DNA of 64,000 nt. It comes from Pempheris klunzingeri (lineage: Eukaryota > Chordata > Actinopteri > Acropomatiformes > Pempheridae). Shown here in pieces: positions 53,201-64,000 of this stretch. The position numbers were made by a program, and so were the translations under genes. The notes below the pieces were generated by a model, which was not told where the DNA came from, did no database searches, and was given only the letters and a program-made list of their open reading frames with translations. The stretch covers positions 15,424,885 to 15,488,884 of the forward strand of contig NC_092029.1 of the NCBI RefSeq assembly GCF_042242105.1. The letters are read 5' to 3'. The stretch's first letter is position 1; each line of letters starts with the position of its first letter.

Positions 53201-56200
53201 CCTAAAACATCAGGTGTAAATGCTGCTCAAAAGGCCTTTCTTCAACATTAGCACAGCGGTTTGGCAGTATTTGGTGTTTTTGTCTTGCAGGTTTACGTGC
53301 AAGTGAACAAGGAAGCAGAGCAAAATGAGGACGTGAGGCAGGCCGCCAGAGTCTTCTTTAGACAGCTGGAGCAGCATGAGAGCGAGGCTGTGTCGTTATG
53401 GCGACAGTTCAGAGAGATCACGGTGGCCGAGTATCAACATGTTTACAAGGTGCAACCAGCAGGACTCAATACCAGCGTGACCAACTCACACCTAAACCCT
53501 GCAATATGAACTTGTGACGGGAGAACAGAGCATATCAGTAGAATAAATTCAGTCAACTCTTTGAATGAATGATTGGTAACTTTGACATTTCACATCTTTT
53601 CAGCGGTTAGGGGTCCACTTTGATATTTATTCTGGGGAGTCCTTTCACCAAGATCAAGCCCAGGAGGTGGTGCAGCAGTTGCAGAGCAGAGGCCTGTTGA
53701 AAACCTCGGAGTACGTGTCAGTGTGTGTGACAGTATGTGTGATGGCTTTTTTTCACTAACTGGCACAACAGACAGAAAGTAAACATGTGTAAGGAGGCCA
53801 GTTGGTCTCAGTTGGTATATTTATTGGGTTGCCACTGATGCAACTGCTCAAATAATAGGACTATATTAACTTATATATATATATATATTAATGCTTGATT
53901 TTGTGTGTGTGTTAATCATTCATAGGCGTCAGTAATTTGTATTATCTGGTGGCTGGGATTTGTTCGTCTAGCTTTTCTTGTTGTAAAAACAATGCTCTTT
54001 CACTGCAAGTTGATATTAATGTATCGTTACATTAATGACAGTCGATTCTGAACTCACATGGATTTGATGGACGTTGTTGTATCTCTAGGAAAGGAACGGG
54101 TGTAGTGGACCTCTCCCCTGCTGGAGACATGAGCAGCGTCTGCACGTTGCTCCGCAGTGATGGCACAACTCTCTACATCACCAGGTCAGCGCTAGTAGAA
54201 ATGATCAGTGGAAATACAAAAACTATTTAAAATATTGAATTTTCCAACCATGCTGTCGTGGCCTGGAGGAAATACTGAAGCGGACCACAGGTTCCAATCC
54301 TGAGGGAGAAAAAAACACATTCATGAAAAGGAATTTTACTTGTTAAAAAAAAAATCATGGATAGACCCTGCAGCCGTCTGCCCACCTGGAGATATTTATA
54401 TATTATATATATTTATATATTTTTTAAAGGACAGATATATTCATTATCGGGTGAATAATAAATAAATAAGCCATGACAAAGTTATCTTATTTCTGCATTT
54501 CAGAGATCTTGCTGCAGCTATTGACCGAAAAGAAAAGTACAGCTTTGATGAGATGATTTACGTGGTAAGGAAACCGGAGCACTCTGCATTTACTTTTTAA
54601 CCTGTTTCATTGCTGTCCTTTAAAGAACAGTCGGTGTAACTCCACATATACAAGACACATTTATCTACAACATGAGCTTCACTGGTAAAAGACAGAAATA
54701 GCACATTTAAGTATAAAGCGGCACATTCCTACGTTTCGTGCTCTAAACCGTGAAGATTTGCTGCTTTTCTTTGTTTTATATGATAGTTAAACCGAATATC
54801 TTTTGGTTTTGGACTGTCGGTCGGAACAAACAACTCAAAAACTGTGATGGACTGTTTTCACCATTGTCTGATATTTTTTTTTAGATGAAACTACTGAGAG
54901 TGTAAGTGGCAAATTAATTGCTGTTACACTCTACCCATGCCCTTAACTGTTGCATATTGATCGGTTTGTTGCATTTGTTTTTCCTTTTAAGACAGATAAA
55001 AGTCAAGCGAATCACTTCCACCAGTTGTTCCATATCCTGCTCACTATGGGGCATTCCTGGGCTGACAGGTAGCAGGAAAAATACCTGAACACAACCACAC
55101 ACATAACATAGATGGGCTTAATAGAAGCTGTTTGATATTAGTTAGTGGTAGCTGTTAATTACAGCTTTTCACACTCTGATGGTCAGACACATTATCTTAA
55201 AGATGGGATTACGTGAAACGTGTGGTGTTATTTGGAAAGCCTTGCTGACAAGAGTATTTTAACCTTTAGTCTTTCTTGTGAGGTGTTGCAGGCAGCGCTG
55301 AAATCACTCCATTTTGTATTTGAGTATTTTCTATACATTTACTTTATGTTTTGTACGCATTTTATGCTGCTGTATGGCTCTACTCTACTGCGTTTCAGAG
55401 GGAAAATATACTTTTTAATCCATTATTTCTATCTGACAGCTGTAGTTACTAGTTACGGTAAAGATAAACATTTCAAAACATTCATTAAACTTATAAAATG
55501 TCATCAATTGGTATATATCAAAATATTCAACAGTGTGCGAAATACTTTAAATTAGCTCCACCTCCACCAATTCTAACATTAAATCGCTGCTTATACATTA
55601 ATGCATCAGTAACAATAATCAATAATATATCACTGAAAAGAGCCATGTTTGATACTTGAATACATTTCTTCTGCTACTTGTTGCAGGTGTCAGCATGTGC
55701 CCTTCGGCCTGGTGCGGGGCATGAAGACCCGGAGCGGTGAGGTGGTGTTTTTGGAGGACGTGCTGGATGAAGCTCGAACCAGGATGCTACACAACATGAA
55801 CCAGTCAAAAAGTAACGCCTGTCACACTTTAAGCACTTATGTTTGGAACACAGAGCACACATGGCTCTGTGTCAAAAGTACATTTGCATGTGTCCTACTA
55901 TTTTAATTTCCCAACACAATCAATATTGTGCTCAAACAACTGGCCTGGCTAGTAAATATCACGGTATTGAAATGGACCTTTGAGATTATCTGACTGCATC
56001 TCACAACAGGATGATCCAGTGCAGCTCTTTGGATGTAGTCCATACTGTGTTCAGTTTGTCTGTTTAATGGAATTGGGACACACAGTCCGTCTTGTGGACA
56101 AACACAACACCTGCACTTCATTGTGGATACTGCTAATAGTCTGAACCACAGAGTAACTAAAGATAATTCATTTTTCCTATATATCAGGATAATGTTGGCA

Positions 56201-58791
56201 GTGCCACAGTAATTAATTCCTTCAGCCAGGATATTAATCAACAAACTACTGTGGTTGTCATAGTAAGGGAAGAAACCCATTTCAGTCTCTTTAGAAAAGT
56301 AAATATATATGATGGTGCTAAGAAAACTGCCTCATGTGGGGAATAATCATCGCTCTCTGCACAGCAACAAAGGAAATGGACGATCCTGAGGACACAGCAG
56401 AGAAAGTGGGAATCAGTGCACTAATAATCCAGGTAGCTGGTTTGAACTAGTCAACTGAAGTCAACTATTACCTGTTTGATTTCTTGATCTGTCTGCACAA
56501 TGCTCTATTTTACTCTATCTTTCAAATAATATTTTCCACTGACTTTGATTCAGGACTTCAAAGGTCCACTGCAGTCAGACTATAACTTTGACTGGGACAG
56601 GATGCTGCAGGCTCAGGGAGACACAGGCGTTTTCCTCCAGTACACACATGCACGACTCTGCAGGTCTGTATTCATCGGCAGCTGAAAATATCAAACCTCT
56701 ATTTCCTTTACACCTTCCTTTATTTACACGTGGTGCAGACACACAGCACAATGAATGATAAAGTCCTATAGGGGTTGATGTGGGTGTGGTGGCTGAATGG
56801 TATAATTCCTGTGTCAGACCAACTGTAAATAACATTAATATATTTGTTTCAGTTTTACTTTATTATTAGTTTTCAGCTGCAGTTTGGTTAGGTTTAGACA
56901 CTTGGTTAGGTTTAGGAAAATATCATGGTTTGGGTTAAAATAATCAAATACAAATATGAAAGGCAGTGTACATTAAACACAAAATATCATCATCCCAGCA
57001 TTCACCAGCTGTGAATTCTGTCATACTTTGCTTTATGTGTTAATACGTTGTCACATTGCTATTAATTCAAATTTAACAGTGAGGTGTCAGAATTGTACTT
57101 TAGTGAAAATGCACCAGTTATCTAAAAAATGTAGTTAAATTTCAAAAGTAAAAGTACTAATGACCCTTTTTAGAGGGATAGGTGGATAGGTTCACAGTAT
57201 TTTGAATCTGCCCGAAAACTATAGTCAGTTGCAAATATGTACGTTGAAACAGGTTTTGCTTGCTGTGGTCATTCCTCCTGTTCATTCACATAAGGGACCA
57301 AGGACAAAATCAACAGCCCTCGATCTGTGCAAAAATATGTTCCAGTTTATCTGACTATGTTGTTCTACTGCAGTTTAATACGGAGGCATGAAGGTGTAGA
57401 GGCAGCCGTGTTTGAGCCATCGCTTCTGTTTGAACAGACGAGTATCGCCATCCTGCAGCACCTCCTTCGGTAAGCAAACCATTTTTCCCTCCATCCTCCA
57501 GAGGTTCTCTGCAAGTTGTCAAATATGAGACTATGCAAGAAGATGTCACAATCTGCCCGTGCCGTATCAATATTTGCTCCCCATTTAACAGAACACTCAT
57601 TCTGCTCTTTGTTTGCAGCTACGATGAAGTATTGTACCAGTCGGCCCAGGATCTACAACCCAAACACCTCGTCAACTTTTTACTGAAGCTGTGGTAAGGA
57701 ACAGGATGTTAGTCACTGTACCGGGAACTTTTACTGCTCATTGTTTACCTGGTTCATTACAGGTGGTGTAAAAACAGTTTCAATGGCATATTCATGCTTC
57801 TCCTCTCTTATCTCTCCTAGCCATCTCATTGCCTCAGCACACAGAGAGCTGCCAGTAAAAGGAAGCTCACAGGATGTTGCGCAGGTAGACAGAAAATCCC
57901 TTCTGTACATATTTATGCAGATTTTCCCTTTAAATGCACCTTATAGGACTAGAAAATCCTTAAAACCCTAAAGACATTAGAGTAATTACCACAATTAAAC
58001 TAAACTATCTCGTAATTGGTTGCCCCTTTCAGCCTCTGCAGTGAACATTTTCTGGCACAGGTTTGGGTCGCATTATGAGACACTGAGAGATTATTTTGTG
58101 GCACACAATTAGGGAAGAGTGTTCCTCCTCCAAAGGGAGCTTTTTCTGATAGAGTAACCTACAGCATACACGCAGACAGACACAGTTTAATACAATAGTA
58201 ATTGTTCTGTCCTCTGCAAAAGGCAAGAAACTGGAAATTCAAATGTGTTGTTGTATTATATTAATTGAACTCCAGTCTGTTTTGGTGGTCTGTGTACTAT
58301 AAAAGCAAGACATTTTAATTGCTGTACATGTAGATAATTGCCATCAAGCAAATTGGATCAGGAGTTTCTTGCTTTAAATGTGCAGTGACAGACCGTAGCT
58401 TTGCACTGACAATAATAACAATTTGCATAACATTTCTAATAATGCTATTAAAATGGCTTGTTTTTCAGATCCTGATTTAAATATAAAATTAATCATTCAG
58501 CCCAACGCCTGTGTCATAGTACAGAAATATACAAAAACAAAGTCTGAACACAGATGATAAATTCTACTCTCTAGGTTTAGCTAACATCAGTAATTGTCTG
58601 AACTGAACTGTGAGCTGTTTTCAGAAAATGCTCTTACATGCAAAAACTCAGTATGTATTTACATTATTTTAAAAAGTGTTATGTCATTTGCTAAATCTCA
58701 ACAGGCAAGGTTACGACTGTTCAGCGGAGCCCGCTCAGTCCTGGCCAACGGGATGAAGATCCTGGGCATCACACCGGTTGATAAAATGTGA
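50201..58791 (+). CDS. rars2: mitochondrial arginyl-tRNA synthetase
   Basis: RARS2 charges mitochondrial tRNA-Arg in the matrix. Twenty coding exons join in phase to 580 codons (579 aa plus stop; human 578 aa): 50201-50236, 50480-50553, 50658-50760, 51312-51395, 51490-51590, 51683-51738, 51996-52079, 52195-52271, 53291-53449, 53604-53710, 54089-54184, 54504-54564, 54992-55068, 55687-55811, 56365-56432, 56554-56663, 57374-57469, 57619-57693, 57821-57884 and 58705-58791. The N terminus [12 protein letters not shown] is basic and suits a mitochondrial presequence. The class I HIGH motif reads HAGH (142-145), followed by the conserved [10 protein letters not shown]. The KMSKS equivalent lies around GMKTR (383-387), as in RARS2 relatives. 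The C terminus [21 protein letters not shown] is the DALR-type anticodon-binding domain. All introns are GT/AG and no frame break is present. It is convergent with slc35a1. Confidence 0.97.
52549..53024 (-). mobile_element. nonautonomous element with terminal inverted repeats (copy 1), in rars2 intron 8
   Basis: The left end reads cataaaacatatataagaag, continuing into a gtgggcgtagccaccgtgac block. The right end reads ctacgtccacttctac and then tatacagtctgtgg. Read from the right on the minus strand, the end is ccacagactgtatagtagaa, so about 30 bp of the two ends match as inverted repeats. The element is about 475 bp and has no transposase. A shorter diverged copy in opposite orientation sits at 60721-61080. 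The minus-strand frame at 52625-52888 is part of the element and not a gene. TTAA follows the right end; the left flank is taat, so the target duplication is uncertain. Confidence 0.75.
53868..53890 (+). repeat. short (AT)n tract in rars2 intron 10
   Basis: About 20 bases of alternating TA, visible directly, in the intron after the exon ending 53710. Confidence 0.85.
54255..54315 (+). repeat. weak tRNA-like segment, possible SINE head
   Basis: TGGCCTGGAGG near 54259 and GGTTCCAATCC at about 54291-54301 have the spacing of polymerase III A and B boxes (B-box consensus GGTTCGAATCC, one mismatch). A poly(A) run follows. No tRNA acceptor stem or cloverleaf closes around them, so a decayed tRNA-derived SINE is more likely than a tRNA gene. 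It sits inside a rars2 intron. Low certainty. Confidence 0.2.
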
Positions 58792-60353
58792 AATTATTTA
58801 ATTACTGAAGGTACCACACTGCTTTAGTTAATTTTTTATTGTAAATTAAAAGCTATATATTTTCAACAATCTTCCTCAATTGAATTGTTTCATCCAAAAG
58901 AAGTATTTTCTACTAGCATCTCAAAGTAAGTTACTACTCAGTGAGTCACTTCAGCTCAGCTGAAGGGTTTTCTCAGTACAACAAAACCATTTAACTAATT
59001 TACTGAAAAATTATGGAGTAACTAACTTGCTCTTAACAAGGGGAAGACAAAATATCTGTAAAATATTTTAATTAACCTACTCTCGTTGATGGAAATGGGG
59101 CGGATAAAGTAATTGAAACACTTGTAAGTGTAAGCAGCACCACAAACAGCCAAAATGACCATAAAATTGAATCAACGCCTCTAAAGCAGTAAAAAAACGA
59201 TTATAATGTTCACAAGGGTGGGAATTACTGCAGGATTAATTTATTAGCATTAGTTTCTTCAAATAAGTAAAAAAAACTGTTGGTTTAACTTATGATTAAA
59301 TTAAATACACCGTTTAAATTGTTCCTTACACATTAATAGCTCTCTCTGAAAAGGTGCCAGACTCCATTGACAAAAACATTCGCTGTAACCTCCCAGAACA
59401 GAGGGGTTGCTGGTCTGCTGCCTCGATTAGTTTATTTCTGGTTAAACAAAAAGGATCTTACAGGTCTTTGTCTGTAGGGATCCTTTCATTATGTTGTCAT
59501 ACACATAGAATAACAATCTGAGCCTGTCAATGGCACTTTTAACAGACGTACTTAGATGATTTGCGTTACTCCGGCATTATCCCTGAAGCGAATGATTAAT
59601 TAAAAGGTACATTAATAGGATTAGAAATACTGTTGGTTTTCCCACATTTCTAGTCAGTTTTAATAAAAGCTTCAAAACAAAAGGCGACACAGATGTGATA
59701 CGAAAGATAACAATACACTGGAGAGATGATATTATAAACACATAATCACACATGCAGTCTGTCATCCTTCTTTCAAGTATGTTTTCCTGTGAGTTGGGCA
59801 CATTCAGAATCAGCACTGTGTGATATGGACATAAGACTCACATTGCACAGTGTAAAACAGACTAATAAAAGATTGAGCAAAAAAACCTCCACGATGAGGA
59901 GTTGTGATATTTATACGCCCCCTATAACGGATATATGGAGGCATCAAAATAAGACTAAGAAAGTTCAAAGACTTCACTGATTGATTTGAGTTATTTACAA
60001 AGTTGAAAAGCAGCTTGTTATATGAGCCACTTTAAAAACCTTTGAATCAATTGAAAGTTAAAAGTAAAATACGACCTTTTCAAATTATCTGGATATTCAT
60101 AGTATTGTCACCAGTCCCATGTGTGTGGAGGTAGGCTGGACTGAGGGAGCAGACCTCCATTAAAGTGAAACAAAAGCTGTCTATGTGATGAACTAATCAC
60201 AGAGCCAAATCAACTCAGTGTTCACTTGAAAGATACAGGTGCCCCCCCCCCCAAATCTCCCCAGTGCAGGAGCCCTTTAGGTCCATGAAAAAGCTGAGCC
60301 CAACAGAGACCTGGTCACCAGATAGGGAGACTCCTCTGCTGCAGGGTGGGGAC
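58792..60353. other. convergent 3' region between rars2 and slc35a1
   Basis: About 1.56 kb between the two stop codons. For rars2 the first reasonable poly(A) signal is ATTAAA at 58845-58850. For slc35a1 (minus) candidate AATAAA signals appear as TTTATT at 59240-59245 and 59431-59436 on the plus strand. A 12-base poly(C) run lies at about 60243-60254. No further gene or exon was found. Confidence 0.55.
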
Positions 60354-63300
60354 TCACACAGTGATCAGTTTCTGTTTGGACTCGATGTCTGTGTCTTGCC
60401 GGCTCAGCCTGGATGTGTCTTGCTTTGGAAGTCCGTACAGGTAGATGGAAACGCACACTAGGAGGGCTCCAGATGCAAACGAGAGTGCTGCACAAGAGGG
60501 GAAGAAAAGTAAAATTAGACATTTCTATACATTTTTGGCCTAAAAATATTTTATAAAGAATAATCTACAGTCTGGATTTGTTTCTTAATATGCTTTGAAA
60601 GATTTAAAGCAGGAAATTAATGGGAGAACACATTTTTTAAGGTCTGAAATGTCTGTAAGGAAATTTCTCAGAAACAGGAATGTGATTTTGTAACAAGTAA
60701 AATTACTTAAATATTTAAATCATAGACTGTATGAAAGAAGTGGATGCAGTTTTCGGTTCTGAAAAGTGAAGCTAATGACAAGGTGCTTTAAACCTGCATT
60801 CTTTTTAACGGCCACCAGGGGGCAGCTCTGCAGTTTGCAAAAATAAGTCCGAATGAATGGGAGTCTATGGGAAAATGAGCTTACTTCTCACTTGATTTGT
60901 TACCTCACTATACATTTTCATGAGTTTATGCTCTCAGTCGCTATTTTCAAGTCTTCTTCAATATAGCATGATGTTCATTTTGGTTCCATTTGGAGGAAAA
61001 TAGACGATAAAGCAGGGTATGCTTTAGGCCGGGACTACACTGTGATTAACCAACAATAGTCTATCACTTCTGGCTTGTGAAGATTGTGAAATCACATTGT
61101 TCAATTTTCACTATAATAAACACCAAATTATACAGACATTCGCAGAAACATTAGTAAGAACACTTCAGTTACTTTCTACTTTTTGCTACTTGCTAGTTAC
61201 TACTATGCTAAATGGAAAAACTATAAAAATCTGCTCGTCATTCATCAGCATACCAACAATGTGGTTATGAGCAACTAACTTACTTATCTGTAGTCCAAAC
61301 AACAAGACAGACGCCACAGTGGAGAGAACGATGGCGGCTGCAGCAGAGAAGCCCTTCATGATGTTGTCTGTGTACTTCACCACCACCGACGTGTACAGGC
61401 CACCAACACTGGCCAAGACTGGAAGCGCAAACATCAGTGTCAGTTAAACTACACTGTGAGGAAAAGTGGACTCGTATAGAAAACATCCTCGGGTTTAGTC
61501 GTACTTACATATTACGAAGCACACCCAGGGCGTGTAACCAAAGAAGAACCCTTTTTCCAGGACCATCTCGCCATCGTTCATGTAAACACCAATCAGGGTG
61601 ACCAAAATGCCGGAGAGGTACATCTGGATGTTTCTCACCCACAGAGACGTGTCTGAGCTCTTCAGTACCTTCTCAAAGTACACACCTTCATCAGAAAGTA
61701 GACATAGAAGTGTTAATTGCAAGTAAATATTCACAAATATTGTATGATGTGCAGCTGGTATCAGTTTGGGTGCACATTATGTGTTTGCGCTAAAAATAAA
61801 TCACAAAAACTACCAGTGTTTTTCACAGAATCCTGTGCTCATTTTACCTGCAAATCCAGAACAAAGGACAGCGATGGCGATGGCCATGAACCCAACAAAA
61901 GGATTTTGCTCAATCTAGAAAAGAATAAATGACATGAGCCACCAGACAAACGGGAAATGGCACCATTAGTTTGACGACATACAGGTAAGCTGAATCCGTC
62001 ATGGTGTGAGTCACATGGATTATAAACGAGTCACCATTTAAATTGTAACTTGAGCCACTCCCACCTGAACTTTGGTGGCCTCTGCTGGCCTCCATTGGAC
62101 GAGTGTTACGCCCCCACACAGCATGAAGACGGAGAACCACTGCAGCCGGCTGAGAGAGCGGTTGAGCATGAGGACTGTGCACAAGGCCGTGCACGGGATC
62201 TTCAGCTGATAAGTCACCTACACGGGAAAACACAAGTTAGACGTCATATCTACTGATTTATTATCCCATTTAAAAAGGGACGGTGCACTGAGCATTTTCT
62301 GTTAAGCAACACCCTGCTTCACACTGATTGTGGGACACTACTTGCTTACTTAATCTATGTTTAATATTTTTAAGTGCCAAAGTGGGCTGCAGGCATCAGC
62401 TTGTGTGCCCAGATATTATGTGTCTATGAGTGATGAAACTAATAAATAAATAAATATATGTATGTATAACTATATTGATAAGAAAGCAATTTCTCATGCA
62501 AAGAAGCCAAACATTTTTTGTTTCCAGCTTTTCAAATGTCAAGTTTTTGTATATATACTCAGTTTTGGTCTATTGATTGGACAAATCAAGAAATTCAAAC
62601 ATGTAGCCTTGGGATCCAGGAACTTAAAATTTCTCTCAATTTTTAACATTTCATAGGCTAAAAGGCTTCAATGATTAATAAAAACAATATTCAACATATT
62701 AGTCAATTATGAGCATAGGTGTTTGCTGTCGCCTACAGGAGAAACAAATATCACAACAGTAGAGTGGTCCACTGTAAAGGCTGTAGAGTAACACCTCAGC
62801 TGTGGAGTTATATTAGATTAGGCTGACTGCCAGCCTACACTTCATCCATCAGTAAAATGACATCAACACGAACACGATATTAACCTCTTATTATTTTCTT
62901 TCAATATTTGCGTAGCTCTCAACATAACATTATTTGGCAAAGATAGTGCCAATGTGCTTTATTTGACATAGTGACTGATAAAATGATAATATTCTCTACA
63001 CCGTTTCATTTTCACAAAGGAAACAACTGTTCTAAAAGCCGATTAATCAACAACTATTTTGATAATTGACTGGTTTTTAAGTTATTTTTTCAAGCAAACA
63101 TTCTCTGGTTTCATCTTCTCCAATGTGAGGATTTGCCCCTTTTTTCTGTTTTATATCAATATAAACTGAATGTGTTTGACATACAAGGCATCTGAAGACC
63201 AATCATTTCTGACTAAGCGATTCATCGAGAAAATAAGTAGTTGAACTTATAATGAAGATATGAAGATTGAGTTGCAGCTCTTGCGTTTCTTTGTATCACT

Positions 63301-63608
63301 GATGCAGCTGTGGAAGCTCTCTACAATCTCCATTGTAATGTCAGTGGGTGCAACACACACATTACAAGTTCCCCAACAATCCACGCCCTGCAATTGTGTT
63401 CACAGTACACTCATTTAAACATCAGAAAAAACAGGATTCAGTTCATACCTGATACACTGCTGCATCGAGGTTACTCAAAGCCAGAAAGGCCATGTTATTC
63501 TGAACTGCATACACCACCGAGGGCACGCTCAGCTTCAGCAGTTCTTTTGGGCTGCAGAACACATGTTCCACTATGGCGTTCTTCAATCTGATGGGACTTC
63601 CTGTTTCT
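60354..63608 (-). CDS. slc35a1: CMP-sialic acid transporter, last six coding exons (5' end outside window)
   Basis: SLC35A1 exchanges CMP-sialic acid for CMP across the Golgi membrane and feeds sialyltransferases. Exons in transcript order are 63608-63449, 62217-62065, 61914-61848, 61685-61509, 61418-61284 and 60487-60354. They join in phase (826 bases) to 274 residues plus TGA, covering about residue 66 to the end of the 337-aa human protein. Diagnostic blocks are [73 protein letters not shown] and the last helix [11 protein letters not shown]. About eight of the ten membrane helices fall in the window. The C terminus ends in valine (LITV), similar to the family's IGV-type ER-export end. The first exons, with TM1 and TM2, lie right of 64000. 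No defect is seen. Confidence 0.97.
60721..61080 (+). mobile_element. nonautonomous inverted-terminal-repeat element (copy 2, truncated), in the last intron of slc35a1
   Basis: Starts with catagactgtatgaaagaag after ttaaat. It then follows the minus strand of copy 1 (52549-53024) block by block: ctgaaaagtgaagc, cctgcattctttt, atgagtttatg, cagtcgctattttcaagtc, gcatgatgttca, and gtatgctttagg. Similarity fades after cttctggcttg, so the second terminus is lost. It lies between the exons ending 60487 and starting 61284. Confidence 0.7.
62218..63448 (-). other. slc35a1: slc35a1 intron
   Basis: A 1.2-kb intron between the exons 63449-63608 and 62065-62217. AT-rich. The frame at 62462-62656 is not a gene. 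No repeat family was recognised. Confidence 0.7.
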
Positions 63609-64000
63609 CTGAGAGAGGAGACATAAAACAAAACGTTTTGCTTGACTTTACATCTATCACTTAATAACCAGTTACACTCCTGTGGTCACCGGCTAGAGCT
63701 GAAATAATCATCTAGCATTGTGATAATCCACTAACTGTTTAAAGACATCATGTTTATTTGTGATGTGTTAAAATGTAGTGCAACAGGAACACAAACAGAG
63801 AAGGGTTGTAAACCACAGAAAGAAAGGAATGTCTTTGAGTTTATCTTTGGGACTGTTGAGCAGACCAGGTGAATGCTTTGAAGATTTCACCTTGGGCTTT
63901 AGTTTAAGCATTAAGCAATATATATGGCAAACAATTAACGATTAACCAAGAAATAACTGGGAGATAAATTGCTGCTCCAACACACACACACACAGAATAT
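63609..64000 (-). other. slc35a1: slc35a1 intron, upstream part
   Basis: The acceptor (ctctctcag on the minus strand) sits just right of 63608. No exon encoding the preceding TM2 block was found up to the window edge, so the remaining 5' exons lie outside. A short (AC)n tract ends the window (63980-63993). Confidence 0.7.

Noticed and set aside
56785..56815. tRNA-like A-box words (ggtggctgaatggtataatt) in a rars2 intron
   Set aside because: No matching B box or acceptor stem within 70 bases, so not a tRNA gene.

Overview
The window is nuclear genomic DNA of a ray-finned (teleost, probably percomorph) fish. Spliced vertebrate genes with GT/AG introns are separated by AT-rich intergenic DNA holding microsatellites and several dispersed repeat families that I recognise from other fish genomes. 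I see no bacterial, organellar or viral gene and no CRISPR-like array.

Layout. (1) 1-7500: the 3' end of rngtt (mRNA capping enzyme, + strand), with its last two coding exons at 4459-4582 and 7103-7269; 1-4458 is intron. (2) About 7500-39200: a gene-poor interval of about 31 kb with no credible coding exon, holding most of the repeats and one striking near-perfect hairpin (14572-14662). (3) 39200-43500: cnr1 (CB1 cannabinoid receptor, +), with a likely noncoding 5' exon and a single 469-aa coding exon at 40491-41900. (4) 45440-49370: akirin2 (+), five coding exons encoding 179 aa. (5) 50201-58791: rars2 (mitochondrial arginyl-tRNA synthetase, +), all 20 coding exons resolved in phase, encoding 579 aa. 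(6) 60354-63608: slc35a1 (CMP-sialic acid transporter, - strand), the last six coding exons; the first exons lie beyond the right edge. rars2 and slc35a1 converge tail to tail.

The order and relative orientation rngtt > cnr1 > akirin2 > rars2 < slc35a1 matches human 6q15 as I recall it. The human neighbours SPACA1 (between CNR1 and AKIRIN2) and ORC3 (between AKIRIN2 and RARS2) are not seen here. The genes are unrelated in function (mRNA capping, endocannabinoid signalling, nuclear proteasome import, mitochondrial translation, Golgi sialylation), so this is conserved synteny and not an operon-like system.

I did not find a new multi-gene system. The best leads are the 41-bp-stem hairpin in the desert, an inverted-terminal-repeat element present in two copies inside or near rars2 and slc35a1, a degenerate THAP-like coding relic, an exact RFX X-box upstream of rars2, and paired ZNF143-like motifs at the akirin2 promoter. 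Exon boundaries were read by eye from splice sites and reading phase. Family identities come from recalled protein families, not from a search.
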